Positions 7,911 through 15,677 of a stretch of DNA of 42,735 nt are shown piece after piece (within the stretch, counting starts at the first letter, position 1; each line of letters opens with the position of its first letter). Origin of the DNA: Gemmatimonadota bacterium (GTDB lineage Bacteria; Gemmatimonadota; Gemmatimonadetes; Longimicrobiales; Gaopeijiaceae); the NCBI GenBank assembly GCA_003248075.1, contig QJYK01000197.1:1-42735 (forward strand). Reading direction: 5' to 3'. The translations under genes were made by a program, and so were the position numbers. The notes under the pieces are model-generated. The model saw only the letters and a program-made list of their open reading frames with translations. It searched no databases and was not told the origin of the DNA.

Positions 7911-7946
7911 TGCAACGTCTTGAAACGTCTGAACCGTGACGTTTCA
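7911..7946. promoter_or_regulatory. candidate upstream activator sites (UAS) for the sigma-54 activator
   Basis: Three related 10-mers occur in a row: TGCAACGTCT (7911-7920), TGAAACGTCT (7921-7930) and, inverted, TGAAACGTCA (7946-7937). The last two form a perfect 9-bp inverted repeat (TGAAACGTC at 7921-7929, GACGTTTCA at 7938-7946) with an 8-base spacer. It lies about 115-150 bases upstream of the predicted transcription start, a normal distance for NtrC-type enhancer sites. The same half-site occurs ahead of the activator gene. Confidence 0.65.
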
Positions 7947-8003
7947 GAAGGGCCCGGGCCGAAACGGCAGTCGATCGGCCGCGTGGCGGCGGCCGCGGCC
8001 GCG

Positions 8004-9722
8004 CTACAGGCCGTACTCCCTCATCTTCCGCCAGAGGGTCGTGCGGCTCATGCCCAGGATGCGGGCCGCCTCGTCACGCCGATAACGAGCCGACTCGAGC
8101 GCCGCCCGGATGCGACGCACCTCGAACGCCCGCCGGGACCCGGCGCCGTCGGGGTCCGTTTCGTCCACGGACCGGACCGTCGCCTGCGCGAACGCGGGAC
8201 CACCGGCGGGGAGGCGTGCATCCGCCTGCTCCTCATTGCCGATCTCGCGGGGGAGATCGCCGACGTGGATGGTCTGGCCCTGGCACACCGTGGTGGCGTA
8301 CTCCAGCGCGTTCTCCAGCTCCCGGACGTTCCCCGGCCACCCGTATCCGAGCAACGCCCGGCCGGCCGACGGGGCGAGGCGGAGGGATCGACCCCTCTCC
8401 CGACCGATTCGTCCGAGGAGGTGGCGGATGAGCAGCTCGAGGTCCTCGCGGCGCTCCCGGATGGGCGGGATGTGGATCGGCACCACCCGCAGCCGATAGT
8501 AGAGATCCTCCCGGAAGCGGCGCTCGGACACCGCCTGGACCAGGTTCACGTGCGTCGCCGCAATGATGCGGACATCCACCGTCCGCGTACGCGAGTCGCC
8601 GACCCGCTCGAACGTGCGCTCCTGCAGGAAACGCAGGATCTTCGCCTGCAGGGTGAGGGCGAGATCCCCGATCTCGTCCAGGAACAGCGTCCCGCCGTCG
8701 GCCAGCTCGAAACGTCCGGCCCGGTCCTTCACCGCCCCGGTGAACGCGCCTCGAACGTGGCCGAAGAGCTCGCTTTCGAGCAGCTCGGGGGGGATCGCAG
8801 CGCAGTTCACGGCGACGAAGGGGCCGCTCCGTCGGTGGGAGGTGTCGTGGAGCGCGCGCGCGACCAATTCCTTTCCCGTGCCGCTCTCCCCGGTCACGAG
8901 GACCGTCGAATCGTTCTCACGAAGCAGCTCGACCAACCGGAAGATCCGTTGCATCGCCGGCGACCGGGCGACCATCCCCTGGAACGCCGGCGCCGGTCCT
9001 GGCCCCGTCTCGGGTCTCATCATGACCACGTAGCGCCCCTCGGGCACTCCGCACGAGATCGTCTCGGGAACCGCACCGACCGTGAGGGAAACGCTCCGCG
9101 TGGTTCCGTCGGGCCCTGAGATCTCCGCGGCCCAGCCCTCCCTCCGCTCGCCCTGGGCAACCGCCGAGCGGAACGAGGCGGCCGGACCGAAGAGCTCGGT
9201 CCCGAGGAGCTCTTCCAGGGGCGTGCCCTGAAGTCGGTCCGTTGGGATGCCGACGACTTCGGCGAGCGCTGGATTGAAGGCCGCGACGCGGAAGTCGGAG
9301 TCGGCCACGATGAGAAGCCGTCCGAGCGCACCCAGGAGCCGGAACGGGTCGATCGCACCCGCCGCAGCGGAAATGGGCGTGCCGGAGGGACGAACGAACT
9401 CGATGGCGCCGGTCACGGCGCCGGCCTCGTCACGCAGGACCTGCCCTGACTTGAGCACCTCGACCTGCGTGCCGTCCGAGCGGTACAGCTGGAGCCGCAC
9501 GTCCTGCACCGACCCGTCCGCGAAAACTCCACAGCCCTTCAGGCACTCGGGGCAGCGGTTGAGCGTGAGACAGGAGCGCCCCAACACGTCGCGGGCGGCG
9601 AACCCCGTCAGGCGCTCCATCGCGGGGCTGAGAGCCACCACGTTGCGGTCCGCGTCGACGCGGAAGTACGGGAGGTCGGCCAGGTCGGCGAGCAGCGAGG
9701 TGGTGTCCCCTTCCCGGACCAT
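8004..9722 (-). CDS. sigma-54-dependent activator with Cys-rich PAS domain
   Basis: 572 residues from ATG 9722, preceded by GGAGG four bases upstream; a TTG 39 bases earlier is less likely and lies inside a palindrome. Domains: PAS-1 (about 10-112) with Cys51, 57, 60 and 64 (CLTLNRCPECLKGC); PAS-2 (about 126-225); AAA+ sigma-54 domain (about 240-470) with GESGTGKE, GAFTGA and GGTLFLDEIGD; C-terminal Fis-type helix-turn-helix (RRDEAARILGMSRTTLWRKM). There is no response-regulator receiver domain, so PAS domains are the likely signal input. The cysteine cluster suggests redox, metal or sulfur sensing, which is inference. It lies just upstream of the sqr operon, which has a sigma-54 promoter, and it probably activates it. 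Confidence 0.93.
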   Translation of the reverse strand: MVREGDTTSLLADLADLPYFRVDADRNVVALSPAMERLTGFAARDVLGRSCLTLNRCPECLKGCGVFADGSVQDVRLQLYRSDGTQVEVLKSGQVLRDEAGAVTGAIEFVRPSGTPISAAAGAIDPFRLLGALGRLLIVADSDFRVAAFNPALAEVVGIPTDRLQGTPLEELLGTELFGPAASFRSAVAQGERREGWAAEISGPDGTTRSVSLTVGAVPETISCGVPEGRYVVMMRPETGPGPAPAFQGMVARSPAMQRIFRLVELLRENDSTVLVTGESGTGKELVARALHDTSHRRSGPFVAVNCAAIPPELLESELFGHVRGAFTGAVKDRAGRFELADGGTLFLDEIGDLALTLQAKILRFLQERTFERVGDSRTRTVDVRIIAATHVNLVQAVSERRFREDLYYRLRVVPIHIPPIRERREDLELLIRHLLGRIGRERGRSLRLAPSAGRALLGYGWPGNVRELENALEYATTVCQGQTIHVGDLPREIGNEEQADARLPAGGPAFAQATVRSVDETDPDGAGSRRAFEVRRIRAALESARYRRDEAARILGMSRTTLWRKMREYGL

Positions 9723-9743
9723 GGGGCCTCCGTCGGGGCATGG

Positions 9744-9770
9744 TGGAACATCTCGTTTCAAGATGTTCCA
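9744..9770. promoter_or_regulatory. palindrome upstream of sigma-54 activator gene (autoregulatory site)
   Basis: Perfect 10-bp inverted repeat TGGAACATCT (9744-9753) / AGATGTTCCA (9761-9770) with a 7-base spacer, 22-48 bases upstream of the activator's ATG. Its arms match the half-sites before the sqr promoter at the pattern TGNAACRTCT. This fits binding by the same protein and autoregulation; a site this close to the start codon would more likely repress. Confidence 0.6.
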
Positions 9771-9842
9771 CGCATCGGGGTCGCGAAGTCGGGGATTCTC
9801 CCTTCCACTCTGTGGGGGCGGGGTTCCAGGTCCGCGGCCGGG

Positions 9843-11690
9843 TCAGGGACTGACGACCTCCCAGATCCCGAGGTCCGGCCTGGCCCGCCAGGGAAGGACC
9901 CAATCGGGCGCGTCCCCCGAGCGGAGTCGCGTCACGAACGGCGCCGCTCCGCCCTCCGGCGCCGCGGGAGCCTCGACACCGCAGGCCACGACCACGTCCA
10001 CGCCGCGCTCGTCGATCAACCGCTTCGCCTCGTCGGGATCAGGGGTCTCGAAGACCCGCCTGGCATCCAGGATCCCCCTGGCGTTCCGGTGGTACGGCGT
10101 CGCCACCACCGAGTGGAGTGTCCGGTACAGGAGGACCGGCCCGAGGTCCACGTGCGCGAGCACGATGCGCGGACGGTCGCCCAACCCTGCAGGGTCGTCC
10201 AGCGCGGCGACGAGCTCCTCCACGGGGCAGGCCTGGGTCTGAGTGGCCGCCGCGGCCTGAACCGCACCCCCCGCCTCCCCACCGGCGGCCATCACGGCGG
10301 CGCCGAGAAGCAAGGGGCCGGCGATGATGGCGGCCCCCGTGAAGGCCCGTCGTAGCCCCGACAGGGGCGAGGCTTCGCGGACCCCGAAGGATGCCAGCGC
10401 ATACGACAGCAGGGCCATGGCGCCGAGCACGCCGAGCAGCTCCGCGTACATGACGAAGCGTACCCAGCGAATGCCGAGGGGGAAGAAGAGCGCCAGCCCG
10501 ACACCGAGCAGGATCCACACGTCGAAGCGCCGCGTCCCCCGATCCGCGGTCAGACCGCGGGCCACCACGACCGCGGCGATCAGCGCCGAGCCCAGGTAGG
10601 CGACGATCCGCCCCACGTCCGCCACTCCATGAGGAACCAGGAACGGCTGGAACTCGGTCAGGAACGGGAGCCAGCTCCGCTTGAGCTCCGGATCCACGTC
10701 CGCCATCGGCCCGGCGAAGAAGCCCGGATAGGCGAGAAGCACGACCCCGGACCCCACCGCTCCACCCACGACGGCGAGCAGCAGTCGACCGGGGCGGCTG
10801 AGGTCCGAGGCGAGCCCGGACGCTGCCGCGACCCAGAACGACGCCACCAGGCCGAAAACGAGAATGTGGACGATGGAGACGCGGTCGAGCTCGGGGGCGA
10901 GGAGCGCAGACGGCGGATGCTCGAGCACCACGGCCAGCGCCGTGACGCCCACGAGGCCGGCTCCTGCGGAACGCGCGCGGGTCGCCATCTCCCGCCCGCG
11001 GCGGATCCAGGAAAGGGTGAGGGCGAGGATGAGAACGGCGACGGGCACGAGGAACTCGGTGCTGATCCACACCCCGAATGCTGCCCATGCTCCACACGGC
11101 CAGCCGCGCACGGATGGGGACGGATCCAGAAGGAGCCGGATCGCCGCCCCGTGCATCGCCACGAAGGCGAGCAGGATCAACATGTGGTGATCGGCGCGCC
11201 CGGGCAGCGCATAGCCCATAGCTCCGACCTGTGCCAGCACGGCGATCATGGTGTAATAGCGGACCCGGGAACCGGCCAGCGGGCGCACCGCCCAGGCCGT
11301 CGCGAAGCAGACCGCGATCAGGAGCAGGGGCGACAGGGCCACGCCGGCCACGTGGAGGGCGCGAGAGAACCCCAGCGCAGGCCGGAGGACGCCGGTGAGC
11401 ACGAGAATCAGCACGTCCACCGGGCGCGTCCAGTGGAGCGTCTCCCCGAACGGGGCGTCACTGCGGGGTATCGTGGCGTCGTACCACGCTCTCGACTCCG
11501 CGAGCTGACGGACGCGCACCAGGCGCATGTAGCTGTCCGTGTCGACCAACCTCCCGTCCAGCAGCTCCGGCACCACGCGCAGGACGAGAAGGGAGAACAG
11601 AGCGGTCACCGCCCCCGCGAAGAGCAGATCGCCGACCCGGGAGCCCCCGGGCGGCTCCCATGCACCGGATCGGCTCAGCTCGTCCGACAC
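9843..11690 (-). CDS. STT3/PMT-like GT-C membrane protein
   Basis: About 615 residues from GTG 11690, preceded by GAGGAG; the in-frame upstream extension to 11840 is low-complexity and has no better signal. Many hydrophobic helices fill residues about 20-470. After the first helix comes an acidic loop (VDTDSYMRLVRVRQL), then LHWTRPVDVL and GRADHHMLILLAF. These three elements resemble the D-x-D, PPG-hW and DHH regions of STT3-family oligosaccharyltransferases. The C-terminal ~150 residues are periplasmic-like. It probably transfers a sugar from a lipid-linked donor in the periplasm; acceptor and donor are unknown. Confidence 0.65.
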   Translation of the reverse strand: MSDELSRSGAWEPPGGSRVGDLLFAGAVTALFSLLVLRVVPELLDGRLVDTDSYMRLVRVRQLAESRAWYDATIPRSDAPFGETLHWTRPVDVLILVLTGVLRPALGFSRALHVAGVALSPLLLIAVCFATAWAVRPLAGSRVRYYTMIAVLAQVGAMGYALPGRADHHMLILLAFVAMHGAAIRLLLDPSPSVRGWPCGAWAAFGVWISTEFLVPVAVLILALTLSWIRRGREMATRARSAGAGLVGVTALAVVLEHPPSALLAPELDRVSIVHILVFGLVASFWVAAASGLASDLSRPGRLLLAVVGGAVGSGVVLLAYPGFFAGPMADVDPELKRSWLPFLTEFQPFLVPHGVADVGRIVAYLGSALIAAVVVARGLTADRGTRRFDVWILLGVGLALFFPLGIRWVRFVMYAELLGVLGAMALLSYALASFGVREASPLSGLRRAFTGAAIIAGPLLLGAAVMAAGGEAGGAVQAAAATQTQACPVEELVAALDDPAGLGDRPRIVLAHVDLGPVLLYRTLHSVVATPYHRNARGILDARRVFETPDPDEAKRLIDERGVDVVVACGVEAPAAPEGGAAPFVTRLRSGDAPDWVLPWRARPDLGIWEVVSP

Positions 11691-11790
11691 CAAGGCTCGC
11701 TCCTCTCGCAAGACGCAGGCCCTCGAGGAATCGGAGGGTCGCGACGGTGTTGTCGGTCCTTGGAGGACTTCTGGCCTGCTGCGGGCTCCG

Positions 11791-12090
11791 TCAACTCTCC
11801 GCGTTGTACAGCTCTCGTCGGCCCTCCACGACCAGGTCATGGTAACCCTGCATCGCCGCCTGCGCGTCGGGATCGGACATGACCTCGGACTCGAGCTTGC
11901 GGAAGGCTTCGAAATCCTCGACCTGGCTCTCGAGCACGAGTGTCCAGAATCGAACCCCGCCGACGTCCGTCATGATCTTGAACGGTCTGTGACCCATCCG
12001 GGACATGATCTCGTTCACCTTCTTGAACTTCGACGCCAGCTCTCGGACCTTGCCGGGCCTGCAGTGGAGCACTTCACGTACGATCAACAT
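11791..12090 (-). CDS. small dimeric alpha-beta barrel (ABM/NIPSNAP-like) protein
   Basis: 99 residues from ATG 12090 (MLIVREVLHCRPGKV). A much longer reading frame extends over the divergent decarboxylase gene and is a shadow. The pattern beta strand, helix (VRELASKFKKVNEIM), two strands (FKIMTDVGGVRFWTLVLES), helix (FEAFRKLESEV) and strand is that of dimeric ferredoxin-like barrels such as NIPSNAP or antibiotic-monooxygenase-like domains. No catalytic assignment is possible. A GGGG ribosome site precedes it. Confidence 0.75.
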   Translation of the reverse strand: MLIVREVLHCRPGKVRELASKFKKVNEIMSRMGHRPFKIMTDVGGVRFWTLVLESQVEDFEAFRKLESEVMSDPDAQAAMQGYHDLVVEGRRELYNAES

Positions 12091-12120
12091 GGTGATTCCC
12101 CGATCCGTTGGTGAATCACC
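12091..12120. promoter_or_regulatory. inverted repeats in divergent promoter region
   Basis: GGTGATTC (12091-12098) is repeated inverted as GAATCACC (12113-12120), and GGTGA-A-TCACC (12110-12120) is itself an 11-bp palindrome. The site abuts the start codon of the 99-residue gene and lies between it and the divergent decarboxylase, so it could be an operator for either gene. Confidence 0.35.
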
Positions 12121-12216
12121 CCGGGGAGGGTTCCGGACAGGTAAGGCGTGAGGAGCAAGCGTCGCAAGTCGCTCCGGGTCGGCCCGGAGCCCCAAGAACC
12201 GCCAGAGGAGTCTGTC

Positions 12217-13665
12217 GTGTCCGATACCGCGCGGGTTCCCGACCGCAACGAGCTCGACGAGGTCGTCCGATTCTTCGAGGCGAAGGCCCGGGAGTATCTC
12301 GAAGAAGTGGATCGGAGGCCGGTGCTCGAGCCTCATGCCGACCAGGCCGCGCGCGACTTCGGCGGGGCACTCCCGCGCGACGGCGTCGGCGCGCTCGAGG
12401 CGCTGATCGAGCTGTGGGGTCTCGGACTCCCGGCGACCGCGACCACTTCCGGTCCCGGCTTCTACCACTGGGTCACGGGGGGCAGTACGCCCGCTGCCAT
12501 GGGGGCGGATTGGCTGACCGGTCTGCTGGACCAGCAGGCCTACGCATGGCTCGGCTCGCCGCTGGCCGTCCAGCTCGAGCACGTCTGCCTCGATTGGCTG
12601 AAGGAGCTGTTCGGTCTGCCGGCCGCATGGGGGGGCATCATCACCACCGGAGCGAGCATGGCCAACTTCGTGGGACTGGCCGCTGCGCGACAATGGTGGG
12701 GCGATAGGCACGGCGTGGATGTCTCGGAGGCCGGATTGAGCGGCCTCCCACGCATGCCGGTCCACGCGAGCGGCTACATCCACGCCAGCGCCGTGAAGAT
12801 GCTGTCGATGCTGGGCGTAGGGCGCTCGTCCATCGTGCGCCACACCCGTGACGCGGTGGGGCGCATTGATCTGGCCTCGATGGAGCGGGCCCTCCGCGCC
12901 CTGGACGGAGAGCCCGCGGTCCTCATGGCGGTGGCTGGCGAGGTCAACGCCGGCGATTTCGACCCCATCGGGGAGATGGCGGACCTCGCGGCCGAGTACG
13001 GGGCCTGGCTCCACGTGGACGGCGCGTTCGGCCTGTTCGCCGCCGCTTCGCCGAGGACCTCGCGGCTGGTCGACGGGGTCGAGCGGGCCGATTCGGTCAC
13101 CGTGGACGGCCACAAGTGGCTCAACGTCCCGTACGACTGTGGTTTCGCGTTCGTACGCGATCCCTTGCTGCTGGCCCAAGCGTTCGCGTACACCGCTCGG
13201 TACCTCTCCGACCCGGACGATCCGCGTCCGGTCCTGGGTGGCCTGGGTCCGGAGAGTTCCCGCAGAGCACGGTCGCTGGCGGTGTGGGCCACGCTTCGGG
13301 CATACGGCCGTGAGGGCTACCGGCGGCTCGTCGAGCAGCACCTCGACCTGGCGCAACTGCTGGCTCGGCTCGTCGGCGCGTCTCCCGATCTCGAGCTTCT
13401 CGCGGACGTGCCGCTGAACGTGGTGTGCTTCCGGTTCAATCCCGGTCTCGGGGACGGGCCCGAGCTCGATCGGCTCAACGCCGAGTTGGCCGAGCGAATC
13501 CAGCGGGATGGCCGCTTCATGGTCGGCGGGACCGAATACGGCGGCCGGGTCGCGCTACGACCGACCATCGTGAACTGGCGCACCCGAGGCGCTGACGTCG
13601 AGCGGTTCGTGGGCGTGGTTCGCGAGCTCGGGGCGCGACTCGCAGACGGCATGGCGGAGGGCTGA
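12217..13665 (+). CDS. group II PLP-dependent decarboxylase
   Basis: 482 residues. GTG 12217 is preferred because AGAGGAG ends six bases before it; an ATG at 12148 lacks a signal. The order is PLP-phosphate-binding segment (GIITTGASMANFVGLAAAR), the aspartate that pairs with the pyridine nitrogen (WLHVDGAFGLFA) and the lysine that forms the Schiff base (VTVDGHKWLNVPYDCG). This is the glutamate/aromatic-amino-acid decarboxylase fold. Substrate cannot be told from sequence; aromatic amino acid, glutamate or aspartate decarboxylation are all possible. Cytosolic. The gene stands alone, five bases before a beta-propeller lipoprotein gene. Confidence 0.88.
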   Translation: MSDTARVPDRNELDEVVRFFEAKAREYLEEVDRRPVLEPHADQAARDFGGALPRDGVGALEALIELWGLGLPATATTSGPGFYHWVTGGSTPAAMGADWLTGLLDQQAYAWLGSPLAVQLEHVCLDWLKELFGLPAAWGGIITTGASMANFVGLAAARQWWGDRHGVDVSEAGLSGLPRMPVHASGYIHASAVKMLSMLGVGRSSIVRHTRDAVGRIDLASMERALRALDGEPAVLMAVAGEVNAGDFDPIGEMADLAAEYGAWLHVDGAFGLFAAASPRTSRLVDGVERADSVTVDGHKWLNVPYDCGFAFVRDPLLLAQAFAYTARYLSDPDDPRPVLGGLGPESSRRARSLAVWATLRAYGREGYRRLVEQHLDLAQLLARLVGASPDLELLADVPLNVVCFRFNPGLGDGPELDRLNAELAERIQRDGRFMVGGTEYGGRVALRPTIVNWRTRGADVERFVGVVRELGARLADGMAEG

Positions 13666-13670
13666 CCCGG

Positions 13671-14903
13671 ATGCAAGGTCCAATTTCGACTGATTCGATG
13701 AGCGAGGGAGCGGTCCGGGTCGCGCTGGTGATGTGCTGCGCCGGGCTGATCGGCTGCGGCCGACGAACCGACGTGCCTGCATTCACGATGCGCGACAGCG
13801 CGGGCGTCGTCATCGTGGAAAGCACCCGGCCGGCATGGAACGACCGGACGACGTGGCGACTAGCGCCCGATCCGAGCCTGAGGATCGGAGCGGTGGAGGG
13901 GGAGCCGGGCTACGAGCTCTCCGACGTCACCGGTGTCGTACGCGCGGCCGACGGACGGATCGTGGTCGCGGACGGCGGCTCACAGGAAGTGCGCTTCTTC
14001 CGGCCGGACGGCACGCTTCTGGAGCGCCTGGGTGGTCGCGGGGAGGGACCCGGCGAGTTCATCGGGCTGTCCGGTGTGGGGCGCGGCTCGACCGGGATGA
14101 TCTGGGCGTACGACTTCACCCTTCGTCGCATCTCGTGGCTCACCGCAGCCGGCAGTCTCGTTCGAGTCACCACCCTGGGCCCAGAGCCCCCGGTGCTGAG
14201 TCCGGTCGGGGCCCTGCCCGACGGCTCGTTCGTGCTCAAGCAGCTCTGGGGCGCGCAGCAGGCCGCCGGGGCGATCCGCCCGGGGCTGCGTCGCGACCCG
14301 GTCGCGTATGTTCGATTCGACCCGAACGGACGACTCGTCGACACGGTGGGCCTCTTTCCGGGTCGGGAGATCGTGCTCACCGAGGAGGGCGGCAGGGGCG
14401 TGATGTCCAGCGCACCCTTCGGGCGCACCTCGGTCGCCGCCGTCCGGGATGGCCTCCTCCTGGTCGGGTCCGAGACCCGTTTCGAGGTCGAGGAGCGAGC
14501 GGCCGACGGCCCCTTGATTCGGGTGTTCGGCATTCCCGGCCGTGACCTCCGCCTGAGGGACGAAGACGTCAGGCGCTACGCCCAGGAGCGACTGGCAGCC
14601 GCGCCGCCCGACCGGAGGCGGGAGGTCGAGAGGGACCTTGAGGACGCGGCGTACCCAGAGCTCCGGCCCGCGTACGGCGACCTGATCGTCGACGCCGAGG
14701 GAAACCTGTGGGTCGGCGCGTGGGCCCTCGCCGTTCCAGAGACGTGGACCGTGTTCGGAGGCGACGGAGCCTGGCTGGGTGACGTGAGGATGCCTCCGGG
14801 CTTCTATCCACGCGACATCGGCGACACATGGGTGATCGGTATCGTGCGCGACGCGTTGGACGTGGAACAGGTCGTGATGTACCCGCTCGTGAAGCCTGGA
14901 TGA
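13671..14903 (+). CDS. 6-bladed beta-propeller lipoprotein
   Basis: 410 residues. A lipoprotein signal (VALVMCCAGLIGCG, lipobox Cys near residue 29) is followed by repeated blades of the 6-bladed propeller type (VRAADGRIVVADGGSQEV, FFRPDGTLLERLGGRGEGP, VDAEGNLWVGAW). The GRGEGPGEF element is typical of a large paralogous family of unknown function in Gemmatimonadota-like genomes. It starts five bases after the decarboxylase stop, so it may share its transcript. Likely periplasmic, anchored in the outer or inner membrane. Confidence 0.75.
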   Translation: MQGPISTDSMSEGAVRVALVMCCAGLIGCGRRTDVPAFTMRDSAGVVIVESTRPAWNDRTTWRLAPDPSLRIGAVEGEPGYELSDVTGVVRAADGRIVVADGGSQEVRFFRPDGTLLERLGGRGEGPGEFIGLSGVGRGSTGMIWAYDFTLRRISWLTAAGSLVRVTTLGPEPPVLSPVGALPDGSFVLKQLWGAQQAAGAIRPGLRRDPVAYVRFDPNGRLVDTVGLFPGREIVLTEEGGRGVMSSAPFGRTSVAAVRDGLLLVGSETRFEVEERAADGPLIRVFGIPGRDLRLRDEDVRRYAQERLAAAPPDRRREVERDLEDAAYPELRPAYGDLIVDAEGNLWVGAWALAVPETWTVFGGDGAWLGDVRMPPGFYPRDIGDTWVIGIVRDALDVEQVVMYPLVKPG

Positions 14904-15003
14904 CCGAGGGGGTTCGCCCCGGAGACGTCGCGCCGGCGTTGCCCGGCCCGCCCGCCACGCCCAGGATTCCATCGCCGACACGTTCGATCTGAGGGGAGCA
15001 CCG

Positions 15004-15627
15004 ATGATCCCAGCAAGAGAGGCCCTGGAGCGCCTCGTGGCCGGGAACCGCCGCTTTGTGGCCGAGGCCGGGGGGCAGGCCGAGACCACGGGGCCGTCGC
15101 GCCGAGCCGAGCTCGTGGCGGGTCAGAACCCGTTCGCGATCGTCCTGGGCTGCTCGGACTCGCGTGTACCGGCGGAGATCGTGTTCGACCAGGGGCTCGG
15201 CGATCTCTTCGTCATCAGGGTGGCGGGCAACATCGTGTCGCCGTCCCAGGTGGGGAGCGTCGAGTTCGCCGCAGACCGGTTTGAAACGCGCCTGGTCGTG
15301 GTGCTCGGACACTCCCAGTGCGGGGCCGTGGCCGCGACCCTCGAGGAGCTCGAGCGTCCGTCTCAGAGCCGCTCGCCCAACCTCCGCTCGATCGTCGATC
15401 GGATCCGTCCCTCGGTCGAGAGTCTCCTCGAGACCGAGCTGAAGAAGGATCCGGAGGCGCTCCTCGATCGTGCCGTGCGTGCCAACATCCGGTCGTCCGT
15501 GGACCGCCTCCGTCACGGCTCCCAGATCCTGGAGGAGCTGATCGACAGGAACGGACTACTCGTGGTCGGTGCCGAATACTCGCTCGAGACGGGCGTGGTC
15601 GACTTCTTCGACGGTTTCGGGGGCTGA
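15004..15627 (+). CDS. beta-class carbonic anhydrase
   Basis: 207 residues. Zinc ligands are visible in order: Cys-x-Asp-x-Arg (VLGCSDSRVPAEIVFDQG), then His and Cys in VVVLGHSQCGAV. FVIRVAGNIV between them is also conserved. It catalyses reversible hydration of CO2 to bicarbonate in the cytosol. No signal peptide, and no SulP-type transporter domain is fused. A RBS-like GAGGGGAGC lies just before the ATG. Confidence 0.95.
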   Translation: MIPAREALERLVAGNRRFVAEAGGQAETTGPSRRAELVAGQNPFAIVLGCSDSRVPAEIVFDQGLGDLFVIRVAGNIVSPSQVGSVEFAADRFETRLVVVLGHSQCGAVAATLEELERPSQSRSPNLRSIVDRIRPSVESLLETELKKDPEALLDRAVRANIRSSVDRLRHGSQILEELIDRNGLLVVGAEYSLETGVVDFFDGFGG

Positions 15628-15677
15628 CCCGTGACCGGCAGCGGACAACAACGCGTCATTCCACCGAGTGACCGGCC

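Noticed and set aside
7920-9119. Plus-strand 399-codon open frame opposite the sigma-54 activator
   Set aside because: The minus-strand protein shows complete PAS/AAA+/Fis motifs; the plus frame has no recognisable fold.
9723-9761. Upstream TTG start for the sigma-54 activator at 9761
   Set aside because: TTG lies inside the palindrome and has no ribosome site; ATG 9722 has GGAGG four bases upstream.
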